NCBI GenBank assembly: GCA_033558025.1 | Contig: JAUCEF010000012.1 | Span: forward strand, 3,286,001-3,350,000 | From: Phytophthora sp. 'mugwort' | Lineage: Eukaryota > Oomycota > Peronosporomycetes > Peronosporales > Peronosporaceae | Direction of reading: 5' to 3' | Length of the DNA: 64,000 bases | In this document: positions 43,922-54,080 of the stretch, in pieces | Layout: each line of letters begins with the position of its first letter | How positions within the stretch are numbered: the first letter of the stretch is position 1 | Program-made: the position numbers and the translations under genes | The notes under the pieces: generated by a model | The model's database searches: none | Told to the model about the DNA's origin: nothing | The model's input: the letters and a program-made list of their open reading frames with translations, nothing else

Positions 43922-44774
43922 ATGAGCACGCCCGCAACCGCGGCAGCTTTGGAGATCGCCACCTCGTTCTGGAACAGCAGTTACCACGTCGTGAAAAGCT
44001 TCCTGAGCGGGGAGGAGATTAGCATAGCGTTGCAAGCCATAGAGGAGCTGCTTGAGAGCTCTTGGTTCAGTAGCACAGACAACATCAAGCGCAGTGAGGC
44101 CTCCCTGAACCTGTCGGACCGCCTGAATGCAAATGCATCTGCCATTCACCTGGTCAATGAACGCATGATTCACCTGGCGTCTCTCCTGCATCCTTCCTGG
44201 TTGGTGGACAAGGCACGGAGCGCCGTCAAGCTGGAGGCAGGCTGCCCATCTCAGCACCTACACCGCGACATTGGGGGCAGTGAAACGGCTACAGCCATCG
44301 CGAAGCATGATTCGGTGCAGGGCTCTGTGCTACTCGCGCTAGCTACTCGTAATAAACTAGTGGCTGTTCCTGAGGCTCGCAACAATTGTGCTCTACGCTC
44401 GGATAAGTGCGTTGTTGAAATGGACGCTGGAGGCCTGCTGATCTACTGCGGCGACCTACCACACGCGGACCCAACCCATGAGGCGCAAAGATTATCGTCT
44501 TCAAGGCTCCTTTCTCGTCGACAACGTGCTGCACGACGGTGTAGTGGAGTCCGCTGCTTGGAGCTTTAACCGCTGCGACGTTTGCTTCAAAAAGTGCGAT
44601 GACAAGCGAGCGCTCTCCAATCATGCCCGCTACTGCGACGAGAACCCGAATAAGGAAGCTATTGCACGTAAACGCAAGGCAAATAACGACAATGGTGGCT
44701 ATTGCAAGAAGTGCAAGCACCACTTCAATAAGAAGAACACGCTTGACGCCCACAACTACCCCGTCCGTGAGTAA
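43922..44774 (+). pseudogene. Possible 2OG-oxygenase-like and zinc-finger protein, frameshifted
   Basis: A frame from ATG 43922 (or ATG 43787 upstream) gives about 190 residues of folded-looking protein. It has QHLHRDIGGSE (H-x-D) and about 68 residues later GDLPHADPTHE (distal His), a spacing seen in 2-oxoglutarate/Fe(II) oxygenases. Near 44485 the sense passes to another frame (44478-44774). That frame reads GSFLVDNVLHDG and two zinc-finger-like units, CDVCFKKCDDKRALSNHARYC (split as CX2C and HX3C) and CKKCKHHFNKKNTLDAH. A one-base indel at the junction is the simplest explanation; two separate proteins or an unseen intron are alternatives. The function is inferred from metal-ligand spacing only. 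Confidence 0.45.
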
Positions 44775-44954
44775 GTAACCATATGCCATGCACGTCAGGT
44801 TAAACCTTAACGTTGGTTAAGGCTATTAGTTCGCCTATTGGACAAGGTGCCACCTTCTTAACTCCGGATCGTTCTCATTTAGCCAACTCAAATATATTAT
44901 CACTACGCGTACTCGATCCATAAACTTAATCACGTATCCTCACTGCTGGGTAGA

Positions 44955-45115
44955 GAATTCACACTATCAGATTATTGAACTCCACTGTCATCTCATGGAT
45001 CCACACTATCCGGACATGGATCCAGGCTGTCAAGTTATGGATCCGCACTGTCAGGTCATGGATCCACATTATCAGATTATGAATCCACGCTGTCAGATCA
45101 TGGATTCACACCAAT
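44955..45115. repeat. Degenerate ~22-bp tandem repeat
   Basis: About seven units of the type ATGGATCCACACTATCAGGT follow each other with substitutions; the core GGATCCAC recurs. It is non-coding simple-sequence DNA downstream of the zinc-finger relic. Confidence 0.8.
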
Positions 45116-45237
45116 ATAAACGCTAAAGCATCGATCAACTTGGTTTGGATCCACCTCGGTACGGCATCCTGTTGTGGTATATACGGAGCCCCCAGAACCT
45201 CAAACGAGTACTTCTTGCTTTCGTACTTGTTCCTGAA

Positions 45238-45410
45238 ATGGGTACTATTGGTGTATTTTTTACGGCATTCTATTCAACTCGTTTATTTTTTTGCTTTTTT
45301 TAAGTGAAACTAATGCCTATAAAAATGTTATATAAAATGCACATGATGTTCCATTAGAAATGGGTATTCCTTTAGGGTTTTTAGCATTTGGTATAGCTAT
45401 TCAACATACA
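45238..45410 (+). pseudogene. nad5: Mitochondrial insert (nad5 fragment)
   Basis: The AT-rich block reads MGTIGVFFTAFYSTRLFF, slips frame at a T-run, then reads SETNAYKNVI, a stop, NAHDVPLEMGIPLGFLAFG. This matches the NAD5 region with TAFYSxRL and a later AHDAPxxMxIPL. NAD5 is a proton-pumping subunit of complex I. The frame slip, the stop and the composition jump point to a nuclear copy of mitochondrial DNA. Confidence 0.75.
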
Positions 45411-45419
45411 AAACCTCAC

Positions 45420-47650
45420 CGCAGATTAAACCCGTAAATTGTGTAAGTCGTGAGCACACATTTGACGGATTAAGTCTCGAAGTTGGACGGGATTCTTCTC
45501 GTTCTACGCGGGTCGTTGCCTGCGGCGTGTGCTTTTGGGGACCGCCGCTCCATAGCTCTGCGTGCGCGTCGATCTTAATGCTTTCTGGTTCCAGTATTCT
45601 TGGACGAAATTCTTGTGGAGCCCGGTCGCGATGGATCCACCAGTGAGGGTGAAAGTCACTTGGTTGTAGCGCAGTTAGCGTCGTGATCTTGTTGTGAAGT
45701 AAGATGAACACACGGCAGCCTCAAACGCTCCTGATACATTCCACTACAGGGACGAAGTAGTCCATCGGCTCGAAGTAGCGTTCAAAGCAACAGTGCAAAG
45801 CGTTCCTGCCAATTACTTTGACAACAGCAAACATATATTTATCCAGAGCCTTTCGGGACGTACACCTCGGCATTAGAGACGAACCTCCAATGTTTGTCAG
45901 TAGACTGCGCCCACCGATGTTCCATGCGAGTATGAACAGTTAAGAAGTCACCACTCGAAGTACTTAGCCATCCTTTCATTGCTGCGTGATACCCTTCGAC
46001 GCGTGAGGTAGCGTGCATGCAGAATGGGTTACGCGGTCGGTCCAGTACCGATTCGGTATTTCCAAATATCAAGCCACAAGTCATCGATGTAGGCAGCCTC
46101 AGTAGGAGCCAGGAGATGCAGCTCTTGGCGCCGATAATTGTAGTCCTCTTCCGTACTAGCGTACACAACTCGAAGGACTGCCTCGCAAAAGGTTCGATGC
46201 GCCGAAGAATCGCACAGCTTCCCCGTTTCTTGATGCATATCTTTCGGGAACGTAAGTCGACGGACATGAGCTTGGACATCTTTCAGTACGTGCCACAGGC
46301 ACAACAACGCAGGGGTACCCTAAAATACCTCTTCTAATTTGTTTATTAGCGCTAATTCCCTATCGGTTAGGAATACTTGTAGTGGAGGAATCCCGTTCTG
46401 CTCTGGTAAGTTCCTCAGTTGTTTTAATGGCCACTTCTAATCTGGGGCTGCCGCTCCACAGATAAGCTTGTGCAATATGGATGGTAGTATTCATACCAGC
46501 CACCCCGACGACGTTGATGAGGAGAAAGTTGAAACGGTTGGTCTTGTACGTGCAGTCCAGCAAGATGACGTCGTAGTTTGAGTGATAGATGTCAACGGCT
46601 CCATTATGAGGGAAGAACAGGTGCGTCAAGCGATTGCACTCGTCATTTTTTTGAAGTTGGAGGTGTACGGCCCGGAGGACAGCTTTTCCAGGAGATGCTC
46701 GATGCGAGATAAACTAATCCTAGTGCCTGCAGACCCCCTTTACTGCATTTATTGTAGACGTCTCTCGGGGTAATGGGCAAGGTGGGGTCTTCGATCAACA
46801 GGGGGGGGGCTATCGTTTGCCGCGCGGTGGTACCTGTCTCGCCGTCAACTTCAATCGCAAGGCGAACTGCATCTGTGCGAGTAGCGCGACGATGAATCGG
46901 ATGCGATCCAGAATGTGACGATGGAGGTGATTGTGCTTAAAAGCACGTCCACGATGCTGAAGTTCCCACACGGCAGTATCAGAGATGTTATCCTTTAGTA
47001 CCAAACAAACTTCCATCTTGCATCCACACTTTCGGCTACCCGCATTAGGGCGCCGCTTCGCGTATCTGCATCGTGTGTCTACGAGGGGCTCCGAGTCGGT
47101 CACACCCGTACCAAATGAGCCGCTTTTGGTGGTCATGGTCGTAAGTGGTGCCTTTGTAGACAATTCCATAACCATGTGCCGGCAAACTCATTCAGTGTTC
47201 ATTGTGCCAGCGATGGCAGCGCAAACTTTTGTTTTTCAATGCATGGTAAATATCATCATTCGGGGTCGAGGTGTCGGCTCTGAGGTATTCGGGAGTGAGC
47301 CAACGTAGAAATATCTGGTGAAGGCTCTGGGACGAAGCTTGCTCTCCGGTGTTGACAAATTGGTCAGGGCTGGCAGTTGTAGAAGATATTGGGGTGTGTA
47401 AACGGGTGGTGCTTGCTCTATTGAAAAACTTGTACATGCTCCCGGGGGCAAACGACCTAATGCTGCTGCTTGCGGCGGAGTTGGAAAGAGAGCATAGCTT
47501 GATACGTGATCTTGGATGAACAGTATCGAAACGGCCTCGCTGCCTCTGAAGACAATCGCGTGTCTGAGCGCGAAGTTGGAGAGGTTGCCGCGGGTACACT
47601 TGCCGCCTTGCGACGAAGCACCGGAAGGCAAGATTGAAGCTGCTTCCATG
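45420..47650 (-). pseudogene. MULE (Mutator-like) transposase relic
   Basis: Reading leftwards, an N-terminal zinc/FAR1-like region lies at about 47175-46810 (RKCGCKMEVCLVLKD, WELQHRGRAFKHNHLH). The catalytic start is at 46629-46360 (THLFFPHNGAVDIY, VILLDCTYKTNRFNFLLINV with the first Asp, MNTTIHIAQAYLWSG). The middle is at 46307-46029 (LCLWHVLKDVQAHVRR). Next comes TSRVEGYHAAMKGWLSTSSG at about 46000-45940. The C-terminal region at 45711-45420 has LQPSDFHPHWWIHRD and EFRPRILEP. MULE transposases use a DDE active site. At least four frame changes break it. Terminal inverted repeats were not identified. Confidence 0.8.
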
Positions 47651-47759
47651 GCGTTCTTGTTCGTGTTTGGAAACTGCCCGTCTGCCGCTGTTAATACAGG
47701 GTTGGATGGGTGGCTATCGAGTGACTACAACTTTTGGTAATTTCGCCCTTTTTTTGTTC

Positions 47760-47905
47760 GCAACGCCCGCTGTCTGTAGCCAGGCGCCCGCTGCCGATAT
47801 CACCTCCCGCCAGTGTTCCTCTTGCAGGTGTTATTGCTTGCGTGCTACCTGCCCCATCTGTGCCTTGACTACTGCGACGATCGCTGGGTCCTTGGAGTGC
47901 ACCAT
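47760..47905 (-). mobile_element. Utopia-like scrap
   Basis: The stretch matches 57690-57790 of the intact copy (the segment encoding RKRYRLHEEHW and IIAVAKAQVGQVA on the minus strand) with several changes. It sits between the MULE relic and unassigned DNA. Confidence 0.6.
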
Positions 47906-47989
47906 CTGCGATTTAATATCTGGACTTCCCAGCCAATGGTGATGGTTTTGAATTGGGTGACGTGAAGCTAAGCCTACGTGTAACACGGT

Positions 47990-48760
47990 AGATGACACAG
48001 AACAATATAGTGAAGTTAAGGCTAGGCTTGATGAGATTGTGCGTGGCATACAACAGAAACGTGTGGCTGACTATGAAGCTAAGACCACGGGACTTCAGAT
48101 AGACAAGATGCTTAATTTATACGAGGCAGCCCGAATAATATGATGAGACTGCTAAGCAAAACAAGGTCAATACGTATTTGACGAATTTTATGCTAGAAAC
48201 TCTTGATCCAACATATGTGTAGATAGAGCAGCAGATGTTGGACTACGCACACATATAAATTTAGCTACTTGCTACTCCGCTCGTATGCGACTTTTTATTC
48301 AAACGCCTAGGCTTGAGCATACGCGTTACGCAGCAAGAGTTCTTCGTTCAGTGCAAACTTACATTGTCAACCACTTCTTGATCAGTCCATGTGTCCAATG
48401 GCTCGAGAGTGGCCTTGGTCCAAATGACATGAAACCGTTGCTTCTTGAACCAAATAACCGATACGATTTCAGATCTGTGAGGGCGCTTAGCAAAACGGGT
48501 TACTAGGTATTGAGATAGTAATTGACATGGCCACCAAAACGTCTTGTCGTCGGAAACGTACTGAGTCCAGTAGGACAGACGGCGCCCGCTAAAAAGAAGC
48601 ATCGTCAAGACACTTGGCTATTTCGGAACGGCTCCAAACGTAATTGGATGCGTAGTCGCATGAGTCCTGACAACATCATCAGTATCCACGATATTACCAC
48701 CTTAAATCACGAATTTAACGCAGCCATCGCTCGGTGCATCTTCAGCAGTGGCTACAGGTT
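47990..48760 (+). other. Unassigned decayed coding sequence
   Basis: A plus-strand frame from about 47992 reads EQYSEVKARLDEIVRGIQQK and VADYEAKTTGLQIDKMLN, which looks like coiled coil, then meets stops. A later frame at 48660-48765 has NEFNAAIARCIFSSGYRF-like sequence that faintly recalls hAT N-terminal regions. Neither can be named with confidence. Confidence 0.25.
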
Positions 48761-48764
48761 CAGT

Positions 48765-49865
48765 CCACCACCTGATATCGCCGTGGAGAAGAAGAACTCG
48801 GTTGTGGCGGACTGGGATAGGCGCAGCAGATGACGCAGACACAGACCACAGCGCTGTCGATACCCTGGAGCTAGGACTGGAGCGGTCGCAGGTGTGGGAG
48901 CGCGTACTCCACCTTTGGGTACACGCATGTCTTGAGCGCCCTCACCACCTGTCACGCCGCAAGTCCCGAATGCATCAGCGCAACTGCTCTCGCTTGATCT
49001 GTAGGATTTTGGGTTTAAGCTAAAAGCGGTGCTGCACCTTGTCGAAACCATCACCCACCCCCAGGAACCGGTAGCTGCAGTGTACCTTGACCGGGGCGAT
49101 GGCGTCGCCATGGAGCTCCAGGCGCACGCTCTCGCCGCGGGTCGGGTTGCCGCGCGCGATCGTTGTCACTTCCAGGCTGGCCCATTTTGCTTGGTTTGCG
49201 CGCAGCCCGGCCCGCTTGAAGAAGCAAACGCACAACGCCGTGGCACTTCCAGATGCCGGCGCCACTGCCGCTGAAGATCTTCAAGTCGTCGGCGTATACC
49301 GTGGGCAAGGTTATACACCCCCGGCCAACGGACAACCTTGACAAAGCACCACCACCTGTCGCACGGGATAACCCCAACCACCTGTCGCACTGGATTCGTC
49401 GCTTCTCCGGCGGCGTTCATCACCCCGAAGTCAAGTCGTGATAGATGTCCTGGCAGCGCGAGATGAATCCAATGTCGACACTGAGGTCGCGGAGCACCCG
49501 CCACATCATGTCTTGGGGTAGCGAGCCGAAGGCGTTCGGAAGGTCGTACCACACTTGGTACAACCTACGGTGGCGTCGGCGGGTCTGGTCTAGGAGCATG
49601 GATTGCCACAACACAATTTTGTGGTCCCGAATCATTTCTGCGATAGGGGCAGCAAGTTGTTCTTCTCCAGCCACCGCGACAACCGACATGCCAACCGCCC
49701 GCTGTAAAGCTTGTAGATCGTGGGATGTATGCAGATCGGCATCCAGTTGGCCGGCTACATCGGGTCTCCCTTCTTGTGGATGAGACGCATAATATCCACC
49801 TACCACAAGGCGGGCACGCGCCGAAGCAGCGCTCCCACGGAGGCACCGGTAACGGTTTCGTCAAC
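48765..49865 (-). mobile_element. Utopia-like RT relic
   Basis: The RT middle and thumb are spread over several frames: AHIPRSTSFTAG-type palm entry near 49700, TRRRHRRLYQVWYDLPNAFG (motif A, about 49585), LPTVYADDLKIFSGS (motif C, about 49300-49260) and the thumb to 48765. It is more diverged from the intact copy at 57850-58950 than the other fragments are, so it is an older insertion. Confidence 0.75.
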
Positions 49866-49935
49866 AGGTCGCGCGGCTAGTGGGAGACCGACTCACCGAT
49901 TCGCTGTGGCCGACAGCTTGAACTAGCTGGACACC

Positions 49936-50458
49936 TTCAGTGTCCTGAAGCACCGGGGTCTCCGAGTGCACGACAAGTGCAGACATCCAGAATACTCGCG
50001 TTCGGAGGCACCGGCGCACGTGCTGAACCACTGTCCGGCAGGCGTGGACGCCGTCCGCGGCCATCACCACGACGCGCTGAAGACCATCAAGCACGCTCTC
50101 CTCGCGTCGTCGGGCGACTGCAAAGATCGCTTCGAGTTGCGTGTCAACCAGACTGTGCCGTCGCTGGCCTGCCCTGCGCTGCGTCCAGACCTGAAGGTGT
50201 ACAACTACACCAAGTACACGGTAGAGGTGGTGGACTTGGCTGTGGCGTTCGAGGAGTAGGCCAGATACGATCCCATCCGCTCCGCGAGAGCGTGCATCTC
50301 TGAGCACAAACGGGCCAAGTGAAGCTGCATCAAGCGTCACTTTGAGTGCCAAGGGTGGGATGTGCGCCTCTCGGCGCTCGTGTACCAAATCGCTTGGTGC
50401 GGTAACCACAAGATCTACACCAAGCAGCTGTGGCTGCTCAAACGCGACTCGAGCGACT
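49936..50458 (+). mobile_element. Utopia-like endonuclease fragment in opposite orientation
   Basis: The plus strand encodes CRHPEYSRSEAPAHVLNHC (knuckle), then ELRVNQTVPSLAC and LRPDLKVYNYTKYTVEVVDL, the PD-x-D restriction-like endonuclease motif, followed by LAVAFEE and a stop at 50257. The rest reads CIKRHFECQGWDVRLSALVY and ends with SRATRATK-type shifted sequence near 50458. It is a diverged relative of 56584-57260 facing the other way, so it is either a separate insertion or an inverted piece. Confidence 0.75.
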
Positions 50459-50499
50459 AAACTAACAGCTATCTACGGCATGCATTCGGTCGACTTAAA

Positions 50500-50700
50500 G
50501 CATAAATCTATAGATAACCTAAATGTTCAGCTAATTTGATAATGCACTTCGGTTTTGAAATTTGGATTAATTAGCGAAAGTTCAGATTTACTTTTTGATA
50601 ATACACAAATTTTTATTTTTTATATATTTCATAATAAAGAAATATTTTGATTAAAAATTATTGTGTATTATTAAAAACCGCATCTTTTTGTTGTTGTTGT
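50500..50700 (+). repeat. AT-rich interspersed repeat, copy 3
   Basis: The block from GCATAAATCTATAGATAACC to about TTTGTTGTTGTTGTATC parallels 39590-39790 over its length. Its far end directly adjoins the truncated retrotransposon fragment at 50703, as the 43290 copy does with its neighbour. Confidence 0.7.
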
Positions 50701-50702
50701 AT

Positions 50703-51535
50703 CTAATGCCTTGGCCACACGCAAACTCCGCCTTTGGGTACACCCATGTCTTGAGCGCATTCACCACCTATCACGCCGCCAGTCCCGACTCCATCAGAGC
50801 CACTGCCCCCCGCTTGATCTGTGCGTTGGATCTTGGGCTCAAGCTGGAGGCGGTGCCACAGGTGGTCGAAGCCATCGCCCACCCCCAAGTATCGGTAACT
50901 GTCGTGGAGCTTGACCGGGGAGATGGCGTTGTGGTGGAGCTGTAGCTGCAGCTCATCCACTTGGGCGGCGTCTCCGTAGGCACTGCGCGCAACCGCCAGG
51001 CAGGCGCATTTGCTGGGATTCGCACGTAGCCCCGTCCACTCTACAAAGTTGGCGACAACGTCATTGCACTTGCGGATGCCGGTGGTGTTGTCGCTGAAGA
51101 CCTTGAGGTCGTCCGCGTAGGCGGTGGCGCACGGTCGCACACCGTCCGCGGATAGGACACCCGCGCCTTCAATCCGTTCCAGCGCGAGGAGAAGCGGGAC
51201 GAGTGCGATTATGAACAGGGGAGGGGCTGAGCGGACAGCCTTGGTACACTCCCACTCTCTGCTGCACCGGGTCCGTGGCTTCGTTGCTTGCGTTGCCCAT
51301 AATGAAGCTGGACCCCTCGTAGATGTTGCCGCATTTCGCGAGGAAGCCGACGTCCACGCCGAGCAGGCGGAACACGAACTAGATGAGCTCTTGGGGCAGC
51401 GAGCCGAAGGCGTTCCGCAGGTTGTACCAGACTTGGTACAGCGCGCGGCTGAGCCGGCGAGTCTGGTCGAGCATCATGGTGGCCACGAAGTTGTGCTTGT
51501 GGCACCCGTTGAAGGCTCGGAACCCCCTCTTATGT
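50703..51535 (-). mobile_element. Utopia-like RT fragment (D), both ends truncated
   Basis: The fragment starts within RT at FRAFNGCHKHNF (about 51510), keeps motif A (WYNLRNAFGSLPQEL), motif B (QRVGVYQGCPLSP) and motif C (ATAYADDLKVFSDNTTG, about 51130-51085), and stops in the thumb at about 50705. It is nearly identical to 28790-29510 in copy C1. Its upstream edge abuts copy A in mid-RT, so two different RT copies are joined here. Confidence 0.8.
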
Positions 51536-51705
51536 TTTCACTGGTACCGCTGTACCGGCATGGTGCTGCACTTGTTCGGGTTCGCCGCCATGCCGGTCTA
51601 GCGGAGGAAGCCGGTCACGAGCGCGTGCTGTCGCTTGACGCCGTCCACGATGCCGCTGAAAATCTTGAGGTCGTCGGCTGACAGCTGCACGCCCGTGTCC
51701 GGCAG

Positions 51706-52728
51706 TCACTTGAGCGCGTGGAGGAGCGGTCTGATCGCCGCGTTGAAGAGATGTGGGCTCAGCGGGCAGCCCTGGAACACCCCCACGCGCTGAGCGATCG
51801 GCGCTGTCGTTCCGTCGACCGCGTTGCCGACTGTGAAGGCGGCGCCTTCGTAGAGCCCCCTGCAGCACGCGATGAAGGGGGATGGCACGCCGAGTCGCCG
51901 GAGCGCTTCCCAAAGCAAGTCGTGTGGTACGCTCCTGAACGCGTTCTTAAGGTCGTACCACACGACATGCAGCTCGCGGTGCTTGCGCCGCGCTTGGTCC
52001 ACTAACGTGGCTGCGAGGAGGTTTTGCTCCCCGCAGCCGTTCATCTCCCGGAATCCCTTCTGCGCGTCCGCGTACCGCTTGTTGGCGTTCAGCCAGCGCG
52101 TGAACCTCCGCGCCAGGACCCCAGCATATAGCATGTAGATGGCCTGCTGCAGGCAGATCGGCCGCCAGTTGCATGGGTCCTGGCGCGAGCCCTTCTTGAG
52201 CAGCAGGCGCACGATGCCGAGCTTCCAGCTCTGGGGCACGCGCTGGTGCTGCCAGCAGCACGCGAACGCAGCGTGGAGGACGGGGAGGAGCTGGGCTGCG
52301 AAGGTCTTGTACACGTCGTAGCCGGCGCCGTCGAGACCTGGGCTGGAGTTGCCCCGGACGCGCTGGAGCTGGTCCTCGATGTCGTCGGTCGTCGGCGCCT
52401 CCGTGAGCACCTCCATCGCCTCCTTGGCAGCGGGGAGCCGGGCAAGCGCTTTCCGGAAAGGCGCTCCCACCGGTGCGAGCGGCTCGAACGCCGACGGCGG
52501 TGTGTTCACGGCTGTGAAGTGCTTCCACAGCCGCTCGCCCGGGATGGGGCACACGCCGGCGTCGGCGGTCGCACTGGTCTCCGTCGTTGGCGCTGTCGTC
52601 GCTCCTGTCCTTGACGCCGCCTCCGACATCCGCTGCTCGCTCGCTTTGGCCAGGATGACGTCGACGCACGCCTTCTCGTCGGTGTCGAACTTGTGCCGCA
52701 GTCGCTGCTGCTCAACGGCCGAGTTCAC
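51706..52728 (-). pseudogene. RT fingers and palm of copy A
   Basis: The 340-codon open frame has TTDDIEDQLQRVRGNSSPGLDG, then fingers WRPICLQQAIYMLYAGVLARR, motif A HVVWYDLKNAFRSVPHDLL and motif B VGVFQGCPLSPHLF. It ends just before the YADD box, where frame is lost (a remnant ADDLKIFSG is visible near 51670). There is no real start codon at 52728; the frame is the continuation of the long polyprotein. Confidence 0.8.
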
Positions 52729-54080
52729 CCGTCCAACACGTCGGCGCGCCTTTGCGACTGCCGAACGATCATGGGGGGTAGTGCGTTGGACGGCGTGGAG
52801 GTCGTCCAGCGCCTCGTCGAGGCGGTGCTCGCGGTGGTGGCGCGTGACGCGGGGTGGGCGGCCTTGGTGTTGTCGTCGTTGCCGCTGTCGTCGTTGCCAG
52901 CGCGCTGTCGAACGACTCTGGGGCGGTCGGGGCTCGTCCGGATGCTGCCGCTGCTGAGCTGCGTGGCGTAGTCGGTCTTGATCGCGGCCCGGATGGAAGC
53001 CACGCTGGGCCTGGGCGTACGGCTGTAGTTGTCGTACAGGATGAACGGGAGGGCCGTGATGTAGCCCTCCGCCGTCGCCCAGTCGTTTGCGTCCGCGATC
53101 TTGGCCGCCAGCGTCGCTCCCATCCGCTCCACGACCATGCCCGCCGCCTCAGGTTCTTCATCGGTCAGCTTGCGGAGGCGAAGGCGCGGTCGGTGCGGAG
53201 GCACACCGTCCGAGCCGACACGCATGGGCGCATACATGTACCCGTCGTCAGTATCGGCCTGGTCGCTGTCACCGTCTTGGTCGTCCATCGTAGTGTCCGT
53301 CGTGGGGCCGGGCTGACTTGACGTCTGGGTACGCGCAGGGGATGTCGTCGTGGAGGTCGATGCGGCCTCGGTCGTGGTGGTGCATGTGCAGCCGTTTCCG
53401 TCGGGGTGTACGCCGCACTCCATCAGCATCTTGCGCCGGTCCAGGGCGCGATTCGCCAGGCGGTCGGCATGGGCGTTTGCTTGGCGGCCGATGTGGTGGA
53501 GCGAGAAGCTCCCCACCTTCGCCAACTCAGCCTTGACCAAGTTGCGCAGCTTGCGCAGGCGGGTGCTGCGCGCGGCAAAGATGGCACACACCTGCTGGAT
53601 GACCAGCGTGCTGTCGCCCTCGATGCGCAGACGCTGGACACCATGATCGGCAGCGGCCTGTGTGCCGAGCAGCAGCGCCGTGTACTCGGCAGTGTTGTTG
53701 GTCTCGCTGCTGCTCGGCATGTAGTAGGAACAAGTCCACACCACGGGGCCGCTGGGTTTGAACAGCGCTGCACCGGCGCCGCCTGGGCCTGGGTTGGCTC
53801 GGCAGGCGCCGTCGAAGCGCAGTAGCCATTCGCCGCTGTCGTCTTCCTGGCGAGGGCTTGTCGCTGCGTCGTCCATGGCCGTGTCCTTGTCGGCCGCCCC
53901 CTCCTCGATTGCCGCCCCCATCGCCTCGTCCGGTGGCTCGCTCGCCTTGGTCTCCTCGTCGGGCCACGGGTCAGGAGATGGGGGCAGCAGGCGGTCGGCG
54001 ATTCGCGACACCACTATGTTGCGTGGGGGCGGTGGCCCCCAACGTGGCGCAGGTGATGCCGCGATCCTCGTCGCGATGCG
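52725..54080 (-). pseudogene. RNase HI section of copy A
   Basis: This frame follows the amber codon at 54081-54083 without a shift. After RWGPPPPRNIVVSRIADRL it carries RNase H with all acidic residues: WLLRFDGACRANPGPGG, TNNTAEYTALLLG, IEGDSTLVIQQV and AHADRLANRALD (about 53840-53440). An Asp-rich region follows (MDDQDGDSDQADTDDG), then a conserved block before RT (ERMGATLAAKIADANDWATA). The frame then drifts out of register with RT and ends at 52725. Confidence 0.85.
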
